The notes beneath the pieces are model-generated. The model was not told the DNA's origin. It did not search any database and worked only from the letters and a program-made list of their open reading frames with translations. Made by a program: the position numbers and the translations under genes. A DNA stretch of 51,667 nucleotides. Origin: an uncultured Christensenella sp. Lineage in GTDB: Bacteria > Bacillota > Clostridia > Christensenellales > UBA3700. Shown piece after piece: positions 15,398-23,038 of this stretch; within the stretch, counting starts at the first letter, position 1; every line of letters starts with the position of its first letter. The stretch spans positions 1 through 51,667 of the forward strand of contig CASDWJ010000015.1 of assembly GCA_949284695.1 (NCBI GenBank), in the 5' to 3' direction.

Positions 15398-15708
15398 TTC
15401 CCTTCCCCCTCCTTTTTGTCAACTTTTACAAGGCTCGCTTCGCCTCTGTCGCACACTAAAAATCCTATCGGCGTGATATTGATTCCGCCTCCTCCGCCAC
15501 CCGCGAACGGGAACGGAAAAGGCGATTTCTCACTCCCGTTGCCGTACTGCCCGCCTCCCGTTACAAACCCGACCGTCACCTTGGAAAACGGCAGCACGAC
15601 GTTGCCGTCGGGCATCGCGATCGGCTTGCCGATCACGTTCTCGCCGCTCATCATATTCTTCAGATTGTCCATCGTAACGTTGATAAGTTCGTTCATCTCT
15701 CCTTCCAT
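15346..15708 (-). CDS. ytfJ: GerW-family sporulation protein (YtfJ)
   Basis: A 120-residue GerW/YtfJ protein. Recognised by the MDNLKNM segment, VIGKPIAMPDGNVVLPFSKV, a Gly-rich stretch (GGGGGGINITPIGFLV) and the C-terminal LISAALNLLKDKK. I chose ATG 15708 (with GGAGA eight bases upstream) over an upstream TTG at 15777 that has no SD. In Bacillus, YtfJ is needed for normal spore germination and is made in the forespore. It is encoded 168 bases downstream of the DUF2953 gene, as ytfI-ytfJ are in Bacillus. Confidence 0.9.
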   Translation of the reverse strand: MEGEMNELINVTMDNLKNMMSGENVIGKPIAMPDGNVVLPFSKVTVGFVTGGGQYGNGSEKSPFPFPFAGGGGGGINITPIGFLVCDRGEASLVKVDKKEGEGKWETLISAALNLLKDKK

Positions 15709-15876
15709 AATCGTTTCTCCGTTTACATTTATTTTCGATAAAATATCTGTGTCGGCTTTGTTGGTATTTTCAATCAACTAAGCCCGCGGTTACGCGGCTT
15801 GCGCCCGATCTTCGTGTCCGCCTCACTCGCTTTATTGTTTTTGCCGCTTGTTTACAACATATATTTTGAAGATACG

Positions 15877-16518
15877 TCACTTGGCTTCCCGTGCTTCTCT
15901 CCTTGCCTTCGTCTGCGATCTCTTTGCCTTGATCACAACGCGTGCGACCGCAAAAATCACGCTCATAGTGCCGTATCCGGCGTCTACGTCGAACGTAAGC
16001 ACGGTATTTTCGTGTCTGAAATTGGGAAAAACCGCTACGTCTCCCTCTCTGACCTTTAATTTATCCCGCATTGCAACGCTTACCGCACCGAGTACCGCCG
16101 CTACGCTTGCGGCGATGACAGACGTCTCCATACTGTCTCCCGTACCTATCGTCAGATATGCACGCAGACGCTTGAGTCTGACCCCGGGACAATTTACAGC
16201 CGCGCGCGCAAACGCCGCTATTTTTTGCGCTAAATACCCTGCGCCGCGCCCGTCTCCCGCACTCTCGCCCGAATGGTTGCCGCTTGTTTCCTGCTGACGT
16301 ATTTTTTTGAGTTCACGCGAATTGATCTGACTGTAAAAACTCCCCGAGCACTCGAATGCCTTGTACCTGAAAACGTGAATATTGCCGAATACGAACGCGT
16401 CGGACACAAACGTACCCGTCTGAAGATCGAAATAACCCTGCACCCGTATGCCGACGATAAGAAATGACGCAACAAGCACCGTCAACGCTGTCAGAATTGC
16501 TATCATCACGTAAACCAT
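15877..16518 (-). CDS. DUF2953-domain membrane protein (YtfI-like)
   Basis: A 213-residue protein with one N-terminal membrane helix (about 3-24) and a DUF2953-type C-terminal half (KLKVREGDVAVFPNF, then LTFDVDAGYGTMSVIF). The end is very basic. The function is not known; the gene regularly precedes ytfJ. The start has no SD; a weak -10-like CAATAT sits six bases before the ATG, as in the predicted leaderless genes of this window, but without a convincing -35. Confidence 0.8.
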   Translation of the reverse strand: MVYVMIAILTALTVLVASFLIVGIRVQGYFDLQTGTFVSDAFVFGNIHVFRYKAFECSGSFYSQINSRELKKIRQQETSGNHSGESAGDGRGAGYLAQKIAAFARAAVNCPGVRLKRLRAYLTIGTGDSMETSVIAASVAAVLGAVSVAMRDKLKVREGDVAVFPNFRHENTVLTFDVDAGYGTMSVIFAVARVVIKAKRSQTKARREAREAK

Positions 16519-16705
16519 ATCACTATATTGCGCAAACGACGGCTTTTTATGTCGTTATGCAGAGATATGACGTTTGTTGCGCCGCTTTAATTTTTCCGAC
16601 CTGCAGGCGAAGTTCTTAATTAAAATAACGCACAAAAACGTCGGTGATCGACGTTTGTACGGCGAAGACACTAATAAATTCTTTTGATTTCTTATTTTCG
16701 GGTGA

Positions 16706-16729
16706 TAAAAAAACGCACCTGACGGTGCG
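16706..16729 (-). terminator. Terminator of the LysR-linked redox operon
   Basis: Stem CGCACC/GGTGCG with a 4-base loop (16714-16729), followed on the minus strand by a run of seven T (16707-16713). It lies after the lipoprotein gene. Confidence 0.85.
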
Positions 16730-16794
16730 CTTTGATATGGTTTGATATAAATCCTGCTTGCTACGCTTTGCGTATATCGGTCTGCCGACATTTG

Positions 16795-17337
16795 CTACAC
16801 GGAAAGTTCTATGCGCGTGTTTTGTTCCGTCAATGCCTCTTTGAGTCCGCTGACGTCGTTGACTTTGCCGAGAGGCGTATAGGAATAGGAAGTAGAAAAA
16901 CTCTCGTAAAAAATCACAATGCAGTCGTCTCCCCACAACATCACGTCGCCCGCCTCGATGCGCGACACTTTTCTCGCGTCCGTCGGCAGACTAAACCCGA
17001 TATAACAATATTTCTCGTGCGGCATGTCGCTCATGACGAGAGTCATGGGAAGCCTGTCGCGCAGACTTTCGGTCGTCTCGTTGTCGTACAGCGTGATGCC
17101 GAAAGTTTCGTTGCCGTTTACCGTCATTGTCAATTCGTCTTTTTGCACGGAACCGCTCACGTTATCGCTCGCGGGATAATTGACGTCTGTGTCTTCGCCG
17201 CCCGTTTCCTGTGCAACGTCTCCAGAAAGATCTGCGCTTCCTGAGTTATTGCAGGCAAAACACATACAACAAATTGCCGCCATAAGGCACAATACTGCGA
17301 ATTTCTTCAATTTTGAGTTACCCGACAAGGCTTTCAC
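16795..17337 (-). CDS. Cyclophilin-like fold lipoprotein
   Basis: A predicted secreted protein of up to 180 residues. The signal region KKFAVLCLMAAICCMCFAC is followed by a Cys that may be lipidated, though the lipobox (CFAC) is atypical. After a linker comes a cyclophilin-like domain (about 68-178): LTMTVNGNETFGITLYDN, LPMTLVMSDM, AGDVMLWGDDCIVIFYE, SYSYTPLGKVND. GTG 17337 lies within the alcohol dehydrogenase gene and has no SD; TTG 17310, 7 bases after that gene's stop, gives a cleaner signal peptide and may be the true start. Such proteins often sit with flavodoxin-type and alcohol dehydrogenase genes in gut Clostridia. Ligand unknown. Confidence 0.8.
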   Translation of the reverse strand: MKALSGNSKLKKFAVLCLMAAICCMCFACNNSGSADLSGDVAQETGGEDTDVNYPASDNVSGSVQKDELTMTVNGNETFGITLYDNETTESLRDRLPMTLVMSDMPHEKYCYIGFSLPTDARKVSRIEAGDVMLWGDDCIVIFYESFSTSYSYTPLGKVNDVSGLKEALTEQNTRIELSV

Positions 17338-18490
17338 CGAGTATTTTTATCACGTCTTCGCGCGTGAGCACCTTATAGCCGCCCTGCATTATCAGAGTGC
17401 TGTCCGCGATCGCTTCGAGCTTGTCGGCGGTAACTCCAAGCTCGCCCGCATTGAGAACGAGACCTATCTCTCTCATCCACTTTTCCATAGCGATCAGCCC
17501 CGCATGTGCCGTCTCCGGGTCGCTCTTGCCATTGCCGTCCACGCCCCACACATTGACTGCAAATCTCGCGAATTTCTTTATACCGTACGGCATCACAGTC
17601 CTGTAATAAGGCAGAGACACGGCGGCAAGCGTCATGCCGTGAGTCGCGTCGGTATGCGCGCTGATAGCCTGTCCGATCATGTGCACTTCCCAGTCGGTCT
17701 CCTTGCCCATCGCGACAAGCGTATTCAGCGCCCAGGTAGCCGTCCACATGATATTGCTTCTCGCCTCGTAATCACGCGGATCTTTGACCGCAACGCGCGA
17801 ACTGTGGATCAGAGAACGCATAAGTCCTTCCATTATATAGTCAGACGTGTTGTCGTCGTCTCCGGAGAAATATTGTTCCATAATGTGGGACATTATGTCG
17901 AATATACCCGACACCATCTGATATCTGGGCAACGTAAAGGTATATTCCGGATCGAGGATCGAGAATACGGGGAAAACTTTTTCGCCGAAAACCATGCCGA
18001 CTTTCATCTTCTTTTCGGTGTTGGTGATCACGGAACCGCCGTTCATCTCGCTGCCCGTGCCTACCATCGTCAATACGCAGCCGACGGGGATTATTTTGCA
18101 ATCGGGCTCCTCGAAGCGGACGTAATATTTCTCCCAGACGTCGTCCTCGCAGTATGCGGACACGGAAACGCCCTTGCAGTAATCGCAGACAGAGCCTCCG
18201 CCGACCGCAAGTATCAGATCGGCGCCGAACTCGCGCGCGGCTTTTGCGCCCTCGAGCAGTTTTTCGTAAGTCGGATTGGGCATAACGCCGCTTACTTCTC
18301 TGACTTCTTTTCCGCACTTTTTCAATATCCCGACCACTTCGTCGTAAATGCCGTTCTTTTTTATCGAACCGCCGCCGTATACGAGCAACACCTTTTTGCC
18401 GTAGCCGTCGAGTTCTTTGGCAAGATTTTCGATCGACTTCTTGCCGAAATAAAGTTTTGTCGGATTGCAATATTCAAAATTTCCAAGCAT
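17318..18490 (-). CDS. Iron-containing alcohol dehydrogenase (butanol dehydrogenase-like)
   Basis: A 390-residue group III alcohol dehydrogenase, probably NADPH-dependent and reducing aldehydes to alcohols. The metal ligands fit D198 and H202 (GIFDIMSHIMEQYF), H270 and H284 (WEVHMIGQAISAHTDATHG). The nucleotide site GGGS is at residues 39-42 with a second GGGS at 97-100. It resembles YqhD/BdhA. SD AAAGGAGG precedes the ATG, 14 bases after the flavoprotein gene. Second-last gene of the LysR-linked operon, which suggests a role in aldehyde detoxification or redox balance. Confidence 0.93.
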   Translation of the reverse strand: MLGNFEYCNPTKLYFGKKSIENLAKELDGYGKKVLLVYGGGSIKKNGIYDEVVGILKKCGKEVREVSGVMPNPTYEKLLEGAKAAREFGADLILAVGGGSVCDYCKGVSVSAYCEDDVWEKYYVRFEEPDCKIIPVGCVLTMVGTGSEMNGGSVITNTEKKMKVGMVFGEKVFPVFSILDPEYTFTLPRYQMVSGIFDIMSHIMEQYFSGDDDNTSDYIMEGLMRSLIHSSRVAVKDPRDYEARSNIMWTATWALNTLVAMGKETDWEVHMIGQAISAHTDATHGMTLAAVSLPYYRTVMPYGIKKFARFAVNVWGVDGNGKSDPETAHAGLIAMEKWMREIGLVLNAGELGVTADKLEAIADSTLIMQGGYKVLTREDVIKILGESLVG

Positions 18491-18504
18491 AATAAGATCC
18501 TCCT

Positions 18505-19050
18505 TTATCGAATGATATTTCCCACTTTATAAGCGTATCTGAGATTGTAGCTGCCCTTTATATCTCCGACGTCGGTCACGTTGCAGGCAAGCACGCTGGA
18601 ATCTAACGTTACGCCATCGAAACAATTGATCCACTCCCATATTTCGCTTATTGCAATATCGAACGCGTCCTCGCTGTCATCCGCGCACGCTCCGATAAAT
18701 ACCACTTTCGTAAAATTGTAGTCTCTTACGAAAAGCGGATTGAGCCTGTCCAGAAAAGTCTTGAGCTGTCCGCTGATGCTGCCGTAATACAAAGGAGAAG
18801 CGAACGCGAGCACGTCTGCTCCCGCCACGACGTCGATGAGTCCGTTCACGTCGTCGTTTATAACGCAATCCGCACCGTTGTTCTGACAATGCAGACAGCC
18901 TCTGCAAAACCCGAGCTTTATATCTCTAAGGCTTATCGTCTCAACCTTGTTGCCGGCATCCTCGGCGCCTCTGACAAACTCGTTTACCAGCGCCTGAGAA
19001 TTGCCTTTCTCGCGGAAAGACGACGAGATCACCACGATTTTTTTACTCAT
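18505..19050 (-). CDS. NAD(P)H-dependent FMN reductase / flavodoxin-family protein
   Basis: A 181-residue flavodoxin-like protein. The FMN phosphate loop [14 protein letters not shown] is near residue 9, and [18 protein letters not shown] is the typical second FMN-contact segment. C49-x2-C52-x2-C55 with C62 ([19 protein letters not shown]) recalls the cysteine cluster of iron-sulfur flavoproteins such as Isf. It overlaps the upstream acetyltransferase gene by 8 bases. Likely an electron-transfer or quinone/nitro-group reductase; the substrate is unknown. Confidence 0.9.
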   Translation of the reverse strand: MSKKIVVISSSFREKGNSQALVNEFVRGAEDAGNKVETISLRDIKLGFCRGCLHCQNNGADCVINDDVNGLIDVVAGADVLAFASPLYYGSISGQLKTFLDRLNPLFVRDYNFTKVVFIGACADDSEDAFDIAISEIWEWINCFDGVTLDSSVLACNVTDVGDIKGSYNLRYAYKVGNIIR

Positions 19051-19624
19051 CTTGTACCTCGATTATATTTTTGATCTTTTTTGCCGGAACGCCGCCTACG
19101 ACCGTATTGCTTTCGACGTCCCCGGTTACGACCGCACCCGCCGCCACGACAGCGTTGTCGCCGATATTTACTCCGGGAAGTATGGTTGCGTGAGCTCCTA
19201 TCCAGACGTTTTTACCTATTTTTACCGCCTTGGGTAACATGTCCGCGCGACGGGCGGGATCGGTCATATGATTGAGCGTCGCTATCACGACCTGATGACC
19301 GATCAGCGTTCCGTCGCCTATCACGATACCCGCATGATCCTGAAAACAGCACCCAGAGTTGATGAATACGTTTTTGCCGAGTCTGATATTGATACCGCAC
19401 TCGGAATAAAACGGCGCAAAGCACCTGAAAGACGGGTCGACCTCGCGTTCCGTAAGCCGTGAAAACACGGCGGGAACGTCGCCGTCGCATATCAGTCCCG
19501 CGTTGAATTCCCTGAGTATTGCCGACGAACGCTCGGCAAGCAAGTGCATGTGCCTGTGCTCTCTACTGCCCGCTTCTATAACGCTTGCTTCGGCTACGAA
19601 CTTTAAAAACTCCGCATTTTCCAT
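19043..19624 (-). CDS. Sugar O-acetyltransferase, maltose/galactoside acetyltransferase family
   Basis: A 193-residue left-handed beta-helix acetyltransferase with the Maa N-terminal region (1-60) followed by hexapeptide repeats: [61 protein letters not shown]. The catalytic His fits ATLNHM. It transfers acetyl groups from acetyl-CoA to sugars. First gene of the operon, SD GAGGTG about 6 bases before the ATG. Why it is paired with redox enzymes is unclear. Confidence 0.92.
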   Translation of the reverse strand: MENAEFLKFVAEASVIEAGSREHRHMHLLAERSSAILREFNAGLICDGDVPAVFSRLTEREVDPSFRCFAPFYSECGINIRLGKNVFINSGCCFQDHAGIVIGDGTLIGHQVVIATLNHMTDPARRADMLPKAVKIGKNVWIGAHATILPGVNIGDNAVVAAGAVVTGDVESNTVVGGVPAKKIKNIIEVQDE

Positions 19625-19644
19625 TCTGCACCTCGTCTGTATTT

Positions 19645-19673
19645 ATTATATTTCGACGCGAATATTATGTCAA
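19645..19673 (-). promoter_or_regulatory. Promoter of the acetyltransferase-flavoprotein-ADH operon
   Basis: Minus strand: TTGACA (19668-19673), 17-base spacer, TATAAT (19645-19650), both perfect consensus. Predicted start near 19638, giving a short leader with an SD. Confidence 0.88.
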
Positions 19674-19684
19674 ATACTTATATT

Positions 19685-19700
19685 TTATGGTTTTCCATAA
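19685..19700. promoter_or_regulatory. Dyad TTATGG-N4-CCATAA, candidate LysR operator
   Basis: A perfect 6-bp inverted repeat with 4-base spacer between two divergent promoters. It abuts the -35 box of the lysR promoter on one side and lies 11 bases upstream of the -35 of the divergent operon on the other. This is the classic place for LysR autorepression and target activation. Confidence 0.6.
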
Positions 19701-19729
19701 TTGACAAGCATAGTTTTATCGGATATTAT
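19701..19729 (+). promoter_or_regulatory. lysR promoter, predicted leaderless start
   Basis: TTGACA (19701-19706), 17-base spacer, TATTAT (19724-19729), then 6 bases (ATAAAT), then the ATG of the LysR gene at 19736. A normal start position falls on the start codon. Confidence 0.8.
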
Positions 19730-19735
19730 ATAAAT

Positions 19736-20617
19736 ATGGATATAAGAGAATTAAAGTATTTTATCGCTGTCGCGGATTGCGGAAGCATCACCAAAGCCGC
19801 AGAACAACTTTTCGTCACTCAGCCCAATCTCTCGAGGCAGATACAAAAACTCGAACGCGAGACGGGCAAAAAGCTGATCGAGCGCGGAGCAAGGCAGATC
19901 ATCCTGACAGAGGCGGGCAGACTGCTCTACAAACGCGCGTGCGAGATAGCGGATCTGTTCGAAAAGACGCAGGGAGAACTGCTTTCCGACGACGACAACG
20001 TCGGCGGCAAGGTCACGATAGGCGGCGGAGAATCGTATGCCGTGGGTCTTATCGCTAAGGCGGCGCACGCAGTCGTTTCCCGTTATCCGCACGTGAAATT
20101 CGATTTCTTCAGCGGCGACACGGACGCGGTATGCGAAAAGCTCGACAAGGGTCTCGTCGACTTCGGCGTGCTGATAGAGCCGTCAAGTCCGGAGAAATAC
20201 AACTCCATGAGACTTCCCCTGACCGACACATGGGGTATACTTGCAAGAAAGGACAGCGCTCTGGCGGCGAAAGACGTCGTTTCCGCCGGAGAGCTGAAGG
20301 GTTTGCCGCTGATATTTTCAGTGCACTCCTTCAAGAAAAATCCGATAACGGAGCGCTTCGGCGCGAGTCCCGACAAAATCAACGTCGTCGCGACGTACAA
20401 TCTGTTGTACAACGCGTCGCTTATGGTCGAACAAGGCATCGGCTACGCCGTAGGGATAGACCGCATAATCAACGTCAGCGGCGACAGCAAACTCAAGTTT
20501 CTGCCGTTCGTCCCGCCGCTCGAGACTCACCTCGACGTCGCCTGGAAGAAAAACGGCGAACTCTCGCGTGCCGCAAAAGTCTTTCTTTCTGCTCTGAAAG
20601 ACGTTCTCAACGAATAA
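19736..20617 (+). CDS. LysR-family transcriptional regulator
   Basis: A 293-residue LysR regulator. The winged helix-turn-helix is at residues 1-60 (MDIRELKYFIAVADCGSITK, then LFVTQPNLSRQIQKLE), and the effector-binding domain covers about 90-293. The canonical MDIRELKYF start sets the ATG at 19736; the longer upstream reading has no support. There is no Shine-Dalgarno sequence and the -10 box ends six bases before the ATG, so the mRNA is predicted to be leaderless. It is divergent from the acetyltransferase-flavoprotein-ADH operon and is its likely regulator. The effector is unknown. Confidence 0.93.
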   Translation: MDIRELKYFIAVADCGSITKAAEQLFVTQPNLSRQIQKLERETGKKLIERGARQIILTEAGRLLYKRACEIADLFEKTQGELLSDDDNVGGKVTIGGGESYAVGLIAKAAHAVVSRYPHVKFDFFSGDTDAVCEKLDKGLVDFGVLIEPSSPEKYNSMRLPLTDTWGILARKDSALAAKDVVSAGELKGLPLIFSVHSFKKNPITERFGASPDKINVVATYNLLYNASLMVEQGIGYAVGIDRIINVSGDSKLKFLPFVPPLETHLDVAWKKNGELSRAAKVFLSALKDVLNE

Positions 20618-20620
20618 AGC

Positions 20621-20654
20621 ACAAAAAAACAGGCTTATGCGCCTGTTTTTTTTA
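20621..20654. terminator. Bidirectional terminator between lysR and scpB
   Basis: Stem AAACAGGC/GCCTGTTT (20627-20634 and 20641-20648) with a 6-base loop, flanked by an A-run on the left and a T-run on the right. It can end both the convergent lysR (+) and scpB (-) transcripts. Confidence 0.92.
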
Positions 20655-20670
20655 TTGAACCACATAGTTT

Positions 20671-21501
20671 TCATTCTTCGTCATCGTCGTCGGATTCTGC
20701 CGCTTCTTCTGCAGCGACTGCCTCGGCAATATCCTCGTCGTCATCGTCGTCTTCGTCTGCCGCCGCTTCTTCGTCCGCTTCAACGAACGAATACTCCTCT
20801 CCTTCAAGAAAGTCGGGGCTTTCGTTCGGGTCGATGAACTCGTCGAGTTCTCTCTCCATACGCTGACGTTCAAGCTCTTTCTGCTTTGCCTTTTCTTCAG
20901 CTTCCTCAAAGCTGTCCGCGATGTCGACCTCTCTGTAAAGTCCCTCGCTGACCCTGTTGTAGTTGCCGAGCACGACAAGCCTGTCGAGCACTTCCTTGTA
21001 ATCGGGCAGATCGTCGAGATTCCTGAGCCCGAAGCGCTTGAGAAAGAGTTCGGTCGTGATATACAGCACGGGTCTGCCGGGGGTATCTCTCCTGCCGTGC
21101 GCTTCTATGAGACCGACTCTCATCAGCGTGGCTATGGCATAATCCGCACTCCTGCCACCTCTGATGTCCTCGATCTCGCCTCTCGTCACGGGTTGTTTGT
21201 ATGCGACGATGGACATGACTTCGAGAAGCGCGCGGGACAGTTCTCTCTCCTTGACGGGTTTGAGCGCCGCCGCGACGATGTCGCCGTACTCCTTGTTGGA
21301 AGCGAACTGCACTTTGTCGCCTATACACAAGAGGACGATGCCGCAGGGATTCTGATATTTCTGTTCAAGCCCCTTGATAGCGTCATTGAGATCTTTTCTC
21401 GTCGTGCCCTCGGGCAGCTTCGCAAGAATGTCGGAACGCTTTATCGCAACGCCCGCCGCAAAAATTATCGCCTCGACGATATGTATAAGATTAGTCGTCA
21501 T
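20671..21501 (-). CDS. scpB: Segregation and condensation protein ScpB
   Basis: A 276-residue ScpB, the kleisin-binding subunit of the SMC condensin complex. The two winged-helix domains cover about residues 5-165, with the conserved VMSIVAYKQPVTRGEIEDIR and GRRDTPGRPVLYITTELFL. Beyond residue 195 there is a long tail that ends in about 50 mostly acidic residues (Asp/Glu/Ala), longer than in most ScpB proteins. It overlaps scpA by 11 bases. SD GGAGG is before ATG 21501. Confidence 0.95.
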   Translation of the reverse strand: MTTNLIHIVEAIIFAAGVAIKRSDILAKLPEGTTRKDLNDAIKGLEQKYQNPCGIVLLCIGDKVQFASNKEYGDIVAAALKPVKERELSRALLEVMSIVAYKQPVTRGEIEDIRGGRSADYAIATLMRVGLIEAHGRRDTPGRPVLYITTELFLKRFGLRNLDDLPDYKEVLDRLVVLGNYNRVSEGLYREVDIADSFEEAEEKAKQKELERQRMERELDEFIDPNESPDFLEGEEYSFVEADEEAAADEDDDDDEDIAEAVAAEEAAESDDDDEE

Positions 21502-22297
21502 ACTTGTCCTCCGTCCTGGTCAGCTCCTCGAGGTCGATCTCTTTGCCGTCCTCGGTATCGTTGAGCGTGAGCACGATATCTTCGTAAAAACTCTCCTGAG
21601 TAGCCGTCAGATACTGCTTTTTCATAAGCTCGAGCATAGCCTGAAAAGTGGTGATTATCTCTGTTTTCGACGCGTCTTTCTTGTAGAGGTCAGAGAACTT
21701 TATCTCTTTCTTTTCCTGCAGAACGGTCGAAATAAGCGTGATCTTTTCGCTGACGGTAAACTTGTCCTTTTTGATCTTCTTGACCGCCATCTGCTGTTCT
21801 TCTTTCGTCATGCTGAGCAGTATGTGCCCGTACGCTTCTATCAGTTTGTTGCGGTCAAAACTCTTTATCACTATATCCGCGTCGTCGTCGGTATACATCG
21901 GCTCGCGGTAATACTGATTGAGCACCTCTATCGCCGCCATCTTGTCAGCCTGCTCCTTGAACAGATTGTAGATGATGACCTGACGGCGCAGTTCTTCTTC
22001 GGGGTTGTAGTCCTCGTCTTCTTCGACAAACTCCTCTTCCTGCGGCAGGAGCGCGCGCGACTTGAGCTGAAGAAGGGTCGCCGCCATCAGCATAAAATCG
22101 GTCGCAAGATCCATGTCTACGGTATCGAGCTGTTCCATATACTCGAGGTACTGATTGGTGACGTCGGAAATGCGACACGTCATTATGTCGAGTTTCTGCT
22201 CTCTGATCAGCGTGCACAGAAGATCGAGCGAACCCTCGAAGTCCGCCAGTCTGAGTGGTACTACGTCGCTTGCGTGATACTCGTAAAACCCCGACAT
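21491..22297 (-). CDS. scpA: Segregation and condensation protein ScpA
   Basis: A 268-residue kleisin that bridges the SMC heads. The N-terminal signature is ADFEGSLDLLCTLIREQKLDI, followed by MDLATDFMLMAATLLQLKSR and the C-terminal winged helix (ISTVLQEKKEIKFSDLYK). SD GGGGGAG before ATG 22297. The gene lies in the scpA-scpB pair that follows the M50 protease, an arrangement seen in many Clostridia. Confidence 0.95.
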   Translation of the reverse strand: MSGFYEYHASDVVPLRLADFEGSLDLLCTLIREQKLDIMTCRISDVTNQYLEYMEQLDTVDMDLATDFMLMAATLLQLKSRALLPQEEEFVEEDEDYNPEEELRRQVIIYNLFKEQADKMAAIEVLNQYYREPMYTDDDADIVIKSFDRNKLIEAYGHILLSMTKEEQQMAVKKIKKDKFTVSEKITLISTVLQEKKEIKFSDLYKKDASKTEIITTFQAMLELMKKQYLTATQESFYEDIVLTLNDTEDGKEIDLEELTRTEDKYDD

Positions 22298-22306
22298 CTC
22301 TCCCCC

Positions 22307-23038
22307 TTACAACCCGAATATCGCGTTGAATATAGATTGCATCATATCTATTATCGCGTTCATATACAGACTGAGCACGTCGAGATAGGGCGAAATGTAC
22401 CCGAGCACGGTAAAGAGCACGAGCAACCCGAGAAGCAGGAACGAGCCGTACCTGTAATTGAACGCAACGTATTTGTTGTCAGGCTTTGCCAGCGTTTCGA
22501 CAAGGCGGAAGCCGTCGAGCGGATAGACCGGGATCAGGTTGAACGCCATCAGCGTAAGGTTTATCAACACGATATACTGCAACAAATATGCAAAATAATA
22601 GAACGCATAATAGCCCGCGGAATATCTGACGAGACCGCCGAGCACCGCCGATTTCGTCGCCGCAAGATACGCCGCGAAAAGCCCCGTCGCGACGAACGCG
22701 ATCAGGAAATTGCACAGCACGCCGGCAAGCGATACCGTGATCATGCCTTTCTTGTAATCTTTGAACCGTCTCGGATCGATGGGTACGGGTTTCGCCCAGC
22801 CGAAGCCGACCACGGCAAGCATCAGAAATCCGATCGGATCGAAGTGCTTGACGGGATTCACGTTGAGCCTTCCCGCGAGTTTTGCGGTGTCGTCACCGTT
22901 CCAGTACGCGACAATGCCGTGCGCGAATTCGTGCATGACTATCGCTATCAGCAATGCGGGAAGATAAGCGAGTATGGATATGAACACCATGCGCTTGTCG
23001 TCCGCGGTCGCAAGTTGTCTGATAAGTGAAATAAGCAT
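22307..23038 (-). CDS. Site-2 protease family (M50) intramembrane metalloprotease
   Basis: A 243-residue polytopic protein. The zinc site is H36-E37-x2-H40 (VMHEFAHG) in the first transmembrane helix, and the second metal motif is NLIPVYPLDGFR. It is the compact YwhC/Rip-type M50 peptidase without a PDZ domain. The start codon overlaps the lysA stop by one base (TGATG), so it is probably translationally coupled. The substrate is unknown. Confidence 0.9.
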   Translation of the reverse strand: MLISLIRQLATADDKRMVFISILAYLPALLIAIVMHEFAHGIVAYWNGDDTAKLAGRLNVNPVKHFDPIGFLMLAVVGFGWAKPVPIDPRRFKDYKKGMITVSLAGVLCNFLIAFVATGLFAAYLAATKSAVLGGLVRYSAGYYAFYYFAYLLQYIVLINLTLMAFNLIPVYPLDGFRLVETLAKPDNKYVAFNYRYGSFLLLGLLVLFTVLGYISPYLDVLSLYMNAIIDMMQSIFNAIFGL

